A stretch of 20,152 bases of DNA from Lachnospiraceae bacterium UBA4381 (GCA_002391105.1 DGRT01000169.1:1-20152); one strand, 5' to 3'; positions 7,887-14,750 are shown, counted from the stretch's first letter. Numbers and translations are program-made. The notes: generated by a model not told the origin, from the sequence alone.

Positions 7887-7915
7887 TTGAATTATGAAGC
7901 CCCCGATGCTATAAT
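7887..7915 (+). promoter_or_regulatory. pnuC promoter
   Basis: TTGAAT at 7887-7892, 17 bases, then TATAAT at 7910-7915 with an extended TG at 7907-7908. It predicts a start near 7922 and a leader of about 117 bases. The promoter is divergent from and close to that of feoAB. Confidence 0.72.
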
Positions 7916-7921
7916 CCGCTA

Positions 7922-8030
7922 AGAAATAAAATATTCGTTGCCACCGGGTAACTGAGTGTATATTGCACCTCTTTACTGTAATCGTTAGGTCTTAGAAGAT
8001 ACAGCTAAAGCAGGTGCATTTTTTAAGGAG
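7922..8030 (+). promoter_or_regulatory. Structured pnuC leader, candidate attenuator or riboswitch
   Basis: The leader contains a small hairpin GTTGCC-ACCG-GGTAAC (7937-7952). A long helix follows: TGCACCT (7964-7970) pairs with AGGTGCA (8012-8018), CTTTA with TAAAG, and CTGTA with TACAG, with single-base bulges. Six T residues (8019-8024) follow the helix and AAGGAG (8025-8030) comes directly after. CTCTTT near 7970-7974 could alternatively pair with AAGGAG. PnuC genes are known riboswitch targets (NAD+-II class in lactobacilli and streptococci), but I cannot match that consensus here. Confidence 0.5.
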
Positions 8031-8038
8031 AAAATGCG

Positions 8039-8719
8039 ATGAATATAATAGAATCGTTCAAAAGACTAAAATGGTATGAAACCCTGCTCTGGCTTGGTTC
8101 CGTTCTTGTTATTCTTGTATCCTATATACTATTCAGCAGGAGCGGCGTGCTCTCCCTTATATCCTCTCTCATCGGAGTAACCGCCCTTATCTTTGTTTCA
8201 AAGGGTGATGTACTCGGACAGCTCATAACAGTTATATTCTCTGTCTTCTATGGAATCGTTTCATATAAGTTTCATTACTGGGGTGAAATGATAACCTATC
8301 TTGGCATGACTGCTCCTATCGCGGCAGGCGCTGTTATCACCTGGCTCAGAAATCCATATAAAAAAGGAGAAGTGCGTGTACGTCACACCACACCTCTCCT
8401 CTGGTTTCTGCTATCACTATCGGCGATAATTGTAACCATTATATTTTATTTCATACTTCGTTTCTTCAAAACGCCGAATCTGCTGATATCCACCATTTCC
8501 ATCACTACCAGCTTTATGGCAGCATCACTTACCCTGTTCAGAAGCTCCTACTATGGACTTTTTTATGCTGCAAATGATGTAGTTCTCATCCTTCTGTGGG
8601 CACTTGCCACCTCAACAGATATATCCTATCTTCCTATAGTGCTTTGCTTCATCTGTTTTCTGGCAAATGACATCTATGGCTTCGTAAACTGGCAGAGAAT
8701 GAAACATGCCCAGTCATAG
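8039..8719 (+). CDS. pnuC: PnuC-family nicotinamide riboside transporter
   Basis: This is a 226-residue membrane protein with about seven helices, the usual size for PnuC. It facilitates uptake of nicotinamide riboside (or a related vitamin) that is trapped inside by phosphorylation. Family features seen are the opening helices (WYETLLWLGSVLVILVSYILF), the segment GQLITVIFSVFYGIVSYKFHYWGEMITYLGMTAP, AANDVVLILLWALA and the C-terminal NDIYGFVNWQRM. ATG at 8039 has AAGGAG eight bases upstream. Thiamine (PnuT) or riboflavin (PnuX) specificity is possible in the family, but no TPP or FMN riboswitch is visible upstream, so the NAD-precursor role is preferred. Confidence 0.88.
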   Translation: MNIIESFKRLKWYETLLWLGSVLVILVSYILFSRSGVLSLISSLIGVTALIFVSKGDVLGQLITVIFSVFYGIVSYKFHYWGEMITYLGMTAPIAAGAVITWLRNPYKKGEVRVRHTTPLLWFLLSLSAIIVTIIFYFILRFFKTPNLLISTISITTSFMAASLTLFRSSYYGLFYAANDVVLILLWALATSTDISYLPIVLCFICFLANDIYGFVNWQRMKHAQS

Positions 8720-8786
8720 ATCAGACAGTCCAAGCCGCCACCATTTTTATAAAACAACATATTATGATGCAGGCGTACTATCCAAT

Positions 8787-10148
8787 TTAACCTATCAATC
8801 CCCTGATAAGTATTACCAGAATAAGTATCGGAAGGATAAATCTAAAATAGAATATCAGCCCCTTCTTCATCTTGAGGCCTTTTCCGGTATTTACCTCCTC
8901 CAGATAATTATCCGCTCCCCAGCCATACTTTGTCACACAGAATATGAGGAATATAAGCGAGCCTATAGGAAGTATCAGATTACTGACTATAAAATCCTCT
9001 GTATCCAGTATATCCTTCTTGCCAAAATGTACATCTGAAAGAACATTATATCCAAGCACTGAAGGCATACTTGCCAGCAGGAGAAATACTCCATTAATCA
9101 CTACCGACTTTATCCTTCCTATTCCATAGTTATCGATCATAGAGCCAACCAGATTTTCACATACAGTTATAACAGTCGAAAAGCTGGCAAATGTCATAAA
9201 CAGGAAGAAAAGTGTTCCCCAGATACGTCCACCCGGCATATTTACAAATACGCTTGGAAGCGTAACGAATATAAGTGAAGGTCCCTGATCCGGCTGAATA
9301 TTATAGCTAAAGCATGCAGGAAAGATAATAAGACCTGACATAAATGCGACAAATGTATCCAGCGCTGTAATTCTGACAGCCTCTCCGGTAAGCGTATATT
9401 CTCCGGACATATAGCTTCCAAATATTTCCATAGATGACATTCCTATACTAAGCGTAAAGAATGCCTGACTCATGGCGGCTGTTATAACATTTCCGGCACC
9501 TACCTCCTTAAAGCTTTCCAGATTCGGTTTCAGATAGAAGCTTATACCCTCTCCGGCATTTGATAATGTGAAGCTGTTTACTGCAAGAACAGCAATAAGA
9601 GCCAGCAGTCCCACCATCATTACTTTATTTACACTTTCCAGTCCCTTTCGAACTCCAAAGCTGAGAACCAGAAATCCGGCTATTACAACTAACGCCATAA
9701 ATATAGTCATTTCCACAGGGTTTGCCATCATATTTGAAAACACCGAAGGGACGTCACCTACTTCCCGACCGGAAAAATCCCCCTTAAGGAATTTCCAGAA
9801 ATAAGCCAGCATCCAACCTGATACAGTAGTATAATACATCATCAGCAGATAACAGCCTGCTATACAGACCCATCCATGAAGATGCCATTTATGCCCATCC
9901 TTCTCCAGCTTCTTATAGCCCTGAACTATGGTCATTCCGCTTCCCCTGCCTATGGCAAGCTCCATAGTAAGCACCGGTATGCCCATGATAACAAGGAACA
10001 GCAGATATATAAGAACAAATATAGCTCCACCATTCTGTCCTGCCACATAAGGAAATTTCCATACATTTCCAATTCCAATAGCGCATCCCGCACTTACAAG
10101 TATAAAACCTATTCTGCTTCCAAAGCCCTCTCTCTTCTTTCCCTCCAT
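8787..10148 (-). CDS. Sodium-dependent amino-acid transporter, NSS family (LeuT/MhsT type)
   Basis: This 453-residue protein has 11 predicted helices, the usual bacterial short form of the neurotransmitter:sodium symporter family. It couples sodium entry to amino-acid uptake. The signature lies in helix 1, SAGCAIGIGNVWKFPYVAGQNGGAIF (about 19-44), which holds the unwound sodium and substrate site. Further matches are the helix 2 segment GIPVLTMELAIGRGSG and the helix 6 region AFFTLSIGMSSMEIFGSYM. Indole- or aromatic-residue preference, as in TnaT and MhsT, is possible but cannot be read from the sequence. The ribosome binding site GGGAG lies 12 bases before ATG. It stands alone: pnuC converges on it from the left with a 67-bp gap that shows no clear terminator. 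Confidence 0.93.
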   Translation of the reverse strand: MEGKKREGFGSRIGFILVSAGCAIGIGNVWKFPYVAGQNGGAIFVLIYLLFLVIMGIPVLTMELAIGRGSGMTIVQGYKKLEKDGHKWHLHGWVCIAGCYLLMMYYTTVSGWMLAYFWKFLKGDFSGREVGDVPSVFSNMMANPVEMTIFMALVVIAGFLVLSFGVRKGLESVNKVMMVGLLALIAVLAVNSFTLSNAGEGISFYLKPNLESFKEVGAGNVITAAMSQAFFTLSIGMSSMEIFGSYMSGEYTLTGEAVRITALDTFVAFMSGLIIFPACFSYNIQPDQGPSLIFVTLPSVFVNMPGGRIWGTLFFLFMTFASFSTVITVCENLVGSMIDNYGIGRIKSVVINGVFLLLASMPSVLGYNVLSDVHFGKKDILDTEDFIVSNLILPIGSLIFLIFCVTKYGWGADNYLEEVNTGKGLKMKKGLIFYFRFILPILILVILIRGLIG

Positions 10149-10234
10149 AATAATAACTGTCTCCCAGTATTCCTTTCTCTCCCATATTGGGTGTTTTTGT
10201 ATTCTATATTTATTCAGGTCATGCAGCTTAAAAC

Positions 10235-10252
10235 GTCTTTACTTTGAAAGAC
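10235..10252 (-). terminator. Weak terminator-like hairpin after the four-helix membrane protein gene
   Basis: GTCTTT (10235-10240) and AAAGAC (10247-10252) form a 6-bp stem with a 6-base loop. On the minus strand GTTTT follows. The stem is AT-rich and the T-run short, so function is doubtful. Confidence 0.3.
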
Positions 10253-10294
10253 TCCCGCTCCTGTAATCTTTGAAAGATCCCGCTCCTGTAATCT
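10242..10294. repeat. Tandem 26/27-bp direct repeat
   Basis: Two copies, 10242-10269 and 10268-10294, share CTTTGAAAGA and CCCGCTCCTGTAATCT and differ by one inserted base. They lie between the membrane-protein stop codon and the transporter promoter region. There are only two units with no spacers, so it is not a CRISPR. It may come from replication slippage or be a duplicated regulatory site. Confidence 0.7.
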
Positions 10295-10295
10295 C

Positions 10296-10829
10296 TTATT
10301 TCACCTTTAAGGTCAAATGACGTTTCACCAGACTTATAGCAGCAAGTATAATTCCCGTCACGCCTGACAGAATAACAATATATGTCATAGCATTTATCTT
10401 TTCTCTAAGACTTATAGCAATAATTACCCATATAACGCCTTCTACTATCATATAGATCGGAGATATAACCATCATTATACTTCTCAGATTCTTCTTTGTA
10501 TTCTCATACCCTAAGATAATAAGCAGCATCCCGCCGCCATTCACAAACAGCATAGCAAGACCTATCACAAATATCATAGCGACAAGCTCTGTATCAACAA
10601 ACGAAAGACCAATAAAAAATGTACAAACCACCAGTAATATGATAAGAATCACATAAACAAAGCCAAGGGCTGTCGGCACTGCCATCACCAGAGCAGATAC
10701 AAGGTTTAATATATAGCAGGATTTTAAGGGCGTATCATACTTTATTTTTGAGCCGTGCTCAGGCATATATGGCATATTCGAGGTAGGCTCAGTATTTCTA
10801 TACGGTGAATCACTCCCTGACTGTATCAT
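10296..10829 (-). CDS. Four-helix membrane protein of unknown function
   Basis: I do not recognise this family. The N-terminal 40 residues are hydrophilic and rich in Ser, Pro and Met. Four hydrophobic helices follow, at roughly 41-70, 83-110, 121-143 and 148-168, and the tail is basic (KRHLTLKVK). The layout resembles small DUF4064/DUF4190-type membrane proteins. The open frame begins at TTG 10847, which overlaps the stop codon of the ttcA-like gene. ATG at 10829 is preferred because AAGGGG lies nine bases before it; ATG at 10835 is too close. The overlap indicates co-transcription and probably translational coupling with the upstream gene. Confidence 0.7.
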   Translation of the reverse strand: MIQSGSDSPYRNTEPTSNMPYMPEHGSKIKYDTPLKSCYILNLVSALVMAVPTALGFVYVILIILLVVCTFFIGLSFVDTELVAMIFVIGLAMLFVNGGGMLLIILGYENTKKNLRSIMMVISPIYMIVEGVIWVIIAISLREKINAMTYIVILSGVTGIILAAISLVKRHLTLKVK

Positions 10830-10843
10830 ATTCATACACCCCT

Positions 10844-11701
10844 TCAAAACAAATTATCGTAATCATCCAGAAAGTTATGCCTTACCCCATGTTGTTTATA
10901 TTCAATAACTGTATCAAGATTAACATTCTCAACGCTTCTGAAAATATTGGACTCAACATAGGGATTCGTTTTTTTAAGCTCTGCTATAAGCCTCTTTGTT
11001 TCAAGCCTTTTGGAAGAGGTAGTTCCATCCTCGTTGTAAGTCGAACAGCTTTCAGTAAAATGACATGCACACTGTAAAAACTGCAGACCATTATAATCTC
11101 TCCAGGCACAGATATCCTTCTCTCTTACCAGATAGAGCGGTCTTATAAGCTCCATACCCTCAAAATTAGTGCTGTGCAGCTTCGGCATCATCGTCTGAAT
11201 CTGCGCACCCTGAAGCATCGCCATAAGTATAGTCTCGATAACATCATCATAATGATGCCCCAGAGCAATCTTATTACATCCAAGCTCCTTCGCATTGCTA
11301 TATAAATAGCCTCGTCTCATCCTCGCACAAAGATAGCAGGGGCTCTTTTCTATAGTATCCACAGCATCAAATATATTACTTTCAAAAATAGTAATCGGCA
11401 CACCAAGTAACCTGGCATTGTACTCTATCATCTCGCGATTGGCTTTATTATATCCGGGATCCATCACGAGAAACTTAAGCTCAAAGTTGCACTGTCTGTG
11501 TTTCTGAATCTCCTGAAATAATTTGGCCATAAGCATCGAATCTTTTCCACCGGAAATACAGACTGCAATCCTGTCACCTTCTTCAATAAGCTTATAGGTT
11601 TTACACGCCTTGGCAAACGGGGAAAATATAGACTTATGAAACTTCTTTCGTATGCTTTCCTCAGCCTTACGCTGTCTTTCTTCGTAGGATATTTCATTCA
11701 T
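10844..11701 (-). CDS. TtcA-like tRNA thiolation ATPase (PP-loop)
   Basis: This 285-residue cytosolic enzyme belongs to the TtcA/TilS PP-loop ATPases, which activate a tRNA base by adenylation. The TtcA branch then transfers sulfur to cytidine 32. The sequence shows the PP-loop SGGKDS (50-55), a CYLC pair (Cys122 and Cys125) in SPCYLCARMRRG, the GHHYDDVIETILM segment (148-160), and further cysteines at 211, 213 and 219. The CXXC plus a third downstream cysteine fits the Fe-S cluster site of TtcA. ATG at 11701 has AAGGA 11 bases upstream. The gene follows rtcB on the same strand after 189 bp, which gives an RNA-maintenance neighbourhood. Exact tRNA target is not proven. Confidence 0.85.
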   Translation of the reverse strand: MNEISYEERQRKAEESIRKKFHKSIFSPFAKACKTYKLIEEGDRIAVCISGGKDSMLMAKLFQEIQKHRQCNFELKFLVMDPGYNKANREMIEYNARLLGVPITIFESNIFDAVDTIEKSPCYLCARMRRGYLYSNAKELGCNKIALGHHYDDVIETILMAMLQGAQIQTMMPKLHSTNFEGMELIRPLYLVREKDICAWRDYNGLQFLQCACHFTESCSTYNEDGTTSSKRLETKRLIAELKKTNPYVESNIFRSVENVNLDTVIEYKQHGVRHNFLDDYDNLF

Positions 11702-11731
11702 ACCGCACTAATTCCTTCTATAATTGCTAGA

Positions 11732-11744
11732 GTTTCTTAGAAAC
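11732..11744. promoter_or_regulatory. 13-bp palindrome upstream of the ttcA-like gene
   Basis: GTTTCT-T-AGAAAC is a perfect inverted repeat 31 bp before the start codon. It could be an operator. No further support is visible. Confidence 0.3.
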
Positions 11745-11890
11745 AAAGCTTTATTACTATACCTTTCCATATTCTACTGCTTCCATCGGACAGCCACTTA
11801 GATTTGCTGCCACAATGCTACTACCATATTACATGCCACCAATTCTTGTCAATACCATGTAAACAACTAAAAATATACTTCCTCTTTATT

Positions 11891-13060
11891 CTAATTCATT
11901 CCACCAGCCTTGTAGTTATAAACCGGTTTTATTATCTTATCAATCTCAACCGTAGCTTTGATAACTGCCGCTATATCGTCTATACCTCTATAAGCAAATG
12001 GACTTTCATCCAGCGTATCCTTACTGATACAAACAGAATGTATTCCGGTCATTACTTTTTTGAACTCGGATACGGTATGATGTTCAGCCACCTCTGAACG
12101 CTTATATATCCGCCCTGCCCCATGAGGTGCCGAATAATTCCAGTCAGCATTTCCAAGCCCGGTTCCAAGAATAATGCCATCCCTCATATTGATAGGAATG
12201 ATTACTCTCTCTCCTTTTCTGGCGCTGATTGCCCCTTTTCTGAGAATAGGCTTCTGCTCTGCAGCCGTTTCCGCTACCGCATTTTCTGTTCCGGAAAAAT
12301 CTACATAGTTATGGATACAGGTAAATGTGTCCTGTATCTTCCACTTCATTCCATTTACTATTGATTCAAGGATTGCCTCTCTGTTAAGGCCGGCAAACTC
12401 CTGAATCAGCTTTATATCATGCAGATAGTCCTCCATCAGTTCTCCTGTGAGGCAGGTCATTTCATAGGAAGCATATCCCTGTTTCTTTAGCTGCATTTCC
12501 TTCTGTCCCTTGCTCAGATAATAGTCAGCGACCTCCATTCCAAGATGTCTGCTTCCGGAATGTACAACAAGATATACATTTCCCTCTTCATCCTTATCTA
12601 CTTCTATGAAATGGTTCCCGCCGCCAAGTGTTCCTATGCTTCTGTTTGCCTTGCCGGAATTGATGCCCTTATAGCATCTTAGCTCTGACAGATCTATCCT
12701 ACTGGCGTATTTATGTTCTTTCTCACGGATTCTCGGACCTACAGGAACATTTTCCCTTATTACAGTATCAAGCTGCTGGAACTGAAGTCCTTTGGTTTTA
12801 ACCTTAGCCATAGTCATACCACAGCCTATATCAACGCCAACAAGAATCGGCAGGATCGAATCTCCCACCGTCATAGTAAGACCAATCGTCCCTACTTTTC
12901 CCGGATGAACATCCGGCATTACTCTTATCAAACTGCCCTCAGCACTCGGATGATTGCATATCAACTGAAGCTGTTTTCTGGCATGGTCATCCAGAGCATA
13001 GAGTTCGTTCTCAACCGTATAAACGATTGCATTTGTGTATTTACCATATATTGTAATCAT
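11891..13060 (-). CDS. rtcB: RNA-splicing ligase RtcB
   Basis: RtcB joins RNA 2',3'-cyclic phosphate (or 3'-phosphate) ends to 5'-OH ends, using GTP and Mn2+ through a histidine-GMP intermediate. The 389-residue protein carries DVHPGKVGTIG (50-60), GVDIGCGM with metal-ligand Cys80, GTLGGGNHFIEV (143-154), VVHSGSRHLG with His167, CIHNYVDF with His250, RKGAISA and APHGAGR with His313 as the guanylylated residue. All expected catalytic residues are present. It is close to the usual RtcB length. ATG at 13060 has GAGGG nine bases before it. The gene starts 50 bp after a small Cys-rich protein gene, so the two are probably one operon. Confidence 0.96.
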   Translation of the reverse strand: MITIYGKYTNAIVYTVENELYALDDHARKQLQLICNHPSAEGSLIRVMPDVHPGKVGTIGLTMTVGDSILPILVGVDIGCGMTMAKVKTKGLQFQQLDTVIRENVPVGPRIREKEHKYASRIDLSELRCYKGINSGKANRSIGTLGGGNHFIEVDKDEEGNVYLVVHSGSRHLGMEVADYYLSKGQKEMQLKKQGYASYEMTCLTGELMEDYLHDIKLIQEFAGLNREAILESIVNGMKWKIQDTFTCIHNYVDFSGTENAVAETAAEQKPILRKGAISARKGERVIIPINMRDGIILGTGLGNADWNYSAPHGAGRIYKRSEVAEHHTVSEFKKVMTGIHSVCISKDTLDESPFAYRGIDDIAAVIKATVEIDKIIKPVYNYKAGGMN

Positions 13061-13110
13061 ATATTCATTCCCTCTCTATTTCCATTTTAATCAGATATAA
13101 ATCATTTAGT

Positions 13111-13302
13111 TTAATTCCACGAATCATGTCTGTCCTTATCCTTCTGTCTCCTGCTCCTTACAGATTCCTTCTTCTTCGGATTCTTTCGAGGCTGATACTT
13201 CGGACAATTCTTACACTTCTTCATATCTACTTTTACAAATCCTTTTCTGCATTCTGCACCCATGCATACGTAGTAAATGCAAGGCTCTATTCTGTCTCTC
13301 AT
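13111..13302 (-). CDS. Small Cys-rich basic protein upstream of rtcB
   Basis: This is a 63-residue protein with Cys at 8, 13, 18, 30 and 33. The order is CIYYVCMGAEC followed by KKCKNCPKYQPRK, and the C-terminal third is almost entirely Lys, Arg, Asp and Ser. It looks like a small zinc ribbon or zinc knuckle with a basic RNA-binding tail. I recall similar short proteins in clostridial genomes but no assigned function. AGGA lies about eight bases before ATG 13302. The gene is 50 bp upstream of rtcB on the same strand, so a role as an RtcB accessory or RNA-binding partner is plausible but inferred. Confidence 0.75.
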   Translation of the reverse strand: MRDRIEPCIYYVCMGAECRKGFVKVDMKKCKNCPKYQPRKNPKKKESVRSRRQKDKDRHDSWN

Positions 13303-13324
13303 ACTAATATCCTCACTTTTTGCA

Positions 13325-13374
13325 TAAGAAAAACACCTCTGGTGCAGCTATACAGCCACACCAAAAGAGGTGTT
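13325..13374 (-). terminator. Strong intrinsic terminator
   Basis: The stem AACACCTCT (13332-13340) pairs with AGAGGTGTT (13366-13374). Inner pairings TGGTG/CACCA and GCT/AGC extend it. The minus-strand tail is TTTTTCTT. It ends the small transcription unit starting near 13614 and insulates the Cys-rich gene/rtcB operon. Confidence 0.9.
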
Positions 13375-13459
13375 AGTTATCCCTATATATGAAATACTAC
13401 GCAGATAATATCATATCAGCTTATAATAAGCCTCTGCCCCAGTTACATCGTTTCCTGAT

Positions 13460-13540
13460 TTACTTACGATGCACCAGACCATTCAGGACAACTGTACCTT
13501 TAGTGTTACATATTGAATTGTTGATAATAATACTTCGCAT
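13460..13540 (-). CDS. 26-residue unrecognised small protein
   Basis: The ATG at 13540 is preceded by GGAGG with a 5-base spacer, the best ribosome binding site in the region. The peptide begins MRSIIINNSICNTKG and ends in a basic VHRK, with a single Cys at residue 11. It has no obvious signal peptide or membrane helix. A consensus promoter lies upstream (13621-13649) and a strong terminator downstream, so the ORF sits in its own transcript of about 285 bases. It could be a true microprotein, a leader peptide, or incidental coding in a regulatory RNA. I do not recognise it. Confidence 0.5.
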   Translation of the reverse strand: MRSIIINNSICNTKGTVVLNGLVHRK

Positions 13541-13576
13541 ATTGTCCTCCTTTTCGTCCTGGGGTTAATAGTTACT

Positions 13577-13612
13577 GAAGTCTTTCACTTCCGGGAAATT
13601 CGTGCTATTTCC
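13577..13612 (-). ncRNA. Two hairpins in the leader of the small transcription unit
   Basis: The first hairpin, GGAAAT/ATTTCC at 13594-13612 with a 7-base loop, begins right after the predicted transcription start. The second, GAAGT/ACTTC at 13577-13591, follows at once. Together with the terminal hairpin at 13332-13374 they suggest a structured small RNA or a protected mRNA 5' end. Confidence 0.5.
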
Positions 13613-13620
13613 AAGTCCGT

Positions 13621-13649
13621 AGTATAAATATGTATAAATAAAAAGTCAA
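13621..13649 (-). promoter_or_regulatory. Consensus-like sigma-A promoter of the small transcription unit
   Basis: On the minus strand TTGACT (13649-13644), 17 bases, then TATACT (13626-13621). The predicted start is near 13614. This is among the best promoters in the window. Confidence 0.8.
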
Positions 13650-13704
13650 TCTAAACATATATTGTTCATAATTGAAGCATACATCGCTGAAACCGCAGCC
13701 CTTA

Positions 13705-13726
13705 TTCCAGTTATTTAAGAATCGAT
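13705..13726. repeat. 22-bp dispersed repeat, copy 2
   Basis: It is identical to 3271-3292 except for one A/G change. The copy lies inside a long inverted repeat, ACATCG (13681-13686) and CGATGT (13723-13728), that also includes GCTG/CAGC pairing. There is no T-run, so it is not a normal terminator. Confidence 0.45.
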
Positions 13727-13736
13727 GTAACAGCCC

Positions 13737-14171
13737 TTACTTCATCGCCTGAATCTTATCATTTATCCTCTTCGCCTCAGCCCGATAGTACCTCATAAAA
13801 AGGAACCAGATGATAAATGCAACCGCAAGCTGAATCAATGCAAATATAATTCCCTGAACAATAGTTGCAGATCCACCCATCCATCCAACTGCATAGGCAA
13901 CAATCGTATAAACCACGCATCCTATTCCCATATGTATCAGCACTCTAACCGGCATGGGCAGATTCTCCTTCTGATAAACAATGGTCGGTACTCCAAACCC
14001 AAGACCAACCAGAACACAACCGATGACCATCTTTGTAAATCTGTAATTATCCAGGCTGAAATTCCCTTTGTACCCTATATCAAATACAACTCCAATCAAA
14101 CAGAAAATTGCCATTGCCATTCCTATACTGATAACCGCACTTTTCACCATATCCTTCAATGTTTCTTTCAT
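13737..14171 (-). CDS. DUF3021 family membrane protein
   Basis: This is a 144-residue protein with four membrane helices, at roughly 12-33, 47-67, 76-97 and 104-126, and a short basic C-terminal tail (RYYRAEAKRINDKIQAMK). The pattern and length match DUF3021, a family almost always encoded beside LytTR regulators. In streptococcal LytTR regulatory systems such as HdrRM and BrsRM, a small membrane protein holds the LytTR activator inactive. By analogy this is the likely membrane inhibitor of the upstream regulator. GGAGG overlaps the stop codon of the LytTR gene and lies eight bases before ATG 14171, with a 12-bp gap between the genes, which implies translational coupling. Confidence 0.85.
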   Translation of the reverse strand: MKETLKDMVKSAVISIGMAMAIFCLIGVVFDIGYKGNFSLDNYRFTKMVIGCVLVGLGFGVPTIVYQKENLPMPVRVLIHMGIGCVVYTIVAYAVGWMGGSATIVQGIIFALIQLAVAFIIWFLFMRYYRAEAKRINDKIQAMK

Positions 14172-14183
14172 GTTATTTACCTC

Positions 14184-14621
14184 CTATAATCCCAAATATT
14201 TTTTGAACTCCGGCAGATATGTTCTCGAAACGTATTCCTCGCATCCATTTTTCAGTTTTAGAAGCAGCGTTCCACTGAACCCCGGCTCGATGCTGTCCAT
14301 ATAGGACAGGTTGATCAACGTAGATTTTGATATCTGCATAAACTGTTTCCCTAACTGACGGCCAATCTCATAGAGCCTTTTTCTTGAACGGTATTTTTGA
14401 TTCTTACCATAAATGATCGTGTCCCCACCCTCAACTCTGACCATGTATATTTCTTTAGGCTGCAGAACAATAATATCCTCTTCATTCTGCAAGGCAGTTA
14501 TGGGAGTCTCGCTTGAACTGAACAGATCAAGTATCATCCGAATCTCATCTGTCACCTTATCGGTGTAAATTACCGCATATGGTTCCTTATATTCAGCAGA
14601 TATATCAACACTTACTTTCAT
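14184..14621 (-). CDS. LytTR-domain DNA-binding regulator
   Basis: This 145-residue regulator lacks a receiver domain. Residues 1-45 are a poorly conserved N-terminal part. A LytTR DNA-binding domain occupies about 48-145, with EIYMVRVEGGDTIIYG, YRSRKRLYEIGRQL, FMQISKSTLINL and VSRTYLPEFKKYL. The frame is open to 14651, but ATG at 14621 has AGGAGG six bases upstream and starts the family-typical MKVSVDI. It is transcribed with a DUF3021 gene, so this is a one-component LytTR regulatory system rather than a two-component one. Two 16-bp direct repeats upstream of its -35 box suggest autoactivation. Confidence 0.9.
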   Translation of the reverse strand: MKVSVDISAEYKEPYAVIYTDKVTDEIRMILDLFSSSETPITALQNEEDIIVLQPKEIYMVRVEGGDTIIYGKNQKYRSRKRLYEIGRQLGKQFMQISKSTLINLSYMDSIEPGFSGTLLLKLKNGCEEYVSRTYLPEFKKYLGL

Positions 14622-14650
14622 GCCCGACCTCCTCTCTCTTTGATGATGCA

Positions 14651-14723
14651 ATCATATACTATATCGAAACTTTTGTCCTGACCTTTAATGTAAGTTGCAA
14701 AAAACAGAAGGTAAAATGCAAAA
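14651..14723 (-). promoter_or_regulatory. Promoter of the LytTR operon with LytTR-type direct repeats
   Basis: On the minus strand AGGACA (14679-14674), 17 bases, then TATGAT (14656-14651). Upstream lie two direct repeats, AATGTAAGTTGCAAAA (14687-14702) and AAGGTAAAATGCAAAA (14708-14723) in plus-strand reading. They match at 13 of 16 positions and are offset by 21 bp. LytTR proteins typically bind such repeats two helical turns apart, just upstream of -35. Confidence 0.7.
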
Positions 14724-14750
14724 TAAAGAGGAGCTCCTCCAGAACTCCTC
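14720..14750 (-). terminator. Intrinsic terminator of the iron-sulfur flavoprotein gene
   Basis: The arms GAGGAGCTC (14728-14736) and GAACTCCTC (14742-14750) form nine pairs, one of them a wobble, around a 5-base loop. On the minus strand TTTATTTT follows (14727-14720). Its T-run overlaps the distal LytTR repeat, so terminator and upstream activator site share bases. Confidence 0.85.

Noticed and set aside
7922..8030. TPP, FMN, preQ1 or NAD+-I/II riboswitch assignment for the pnuC leader
   Set aside because: None of the consensus elements I can recall is present; left as an unassigned structured leader.
10242..10294. Possible CRISPR repeats
   Set aside because: Two directly abutting units without spacers and no cas genes nearby.
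11757..11813. Short minus-strand frame (GTG start) reading VAANLSGCPMEAVEYGKV between rtcB and the ttcA-like gene
   Set aside because: It looks protein-like but is only 18 codons, has a stop just upstream and no ribosome binding site. It could be a gene remnant, but I cannot name a parent.
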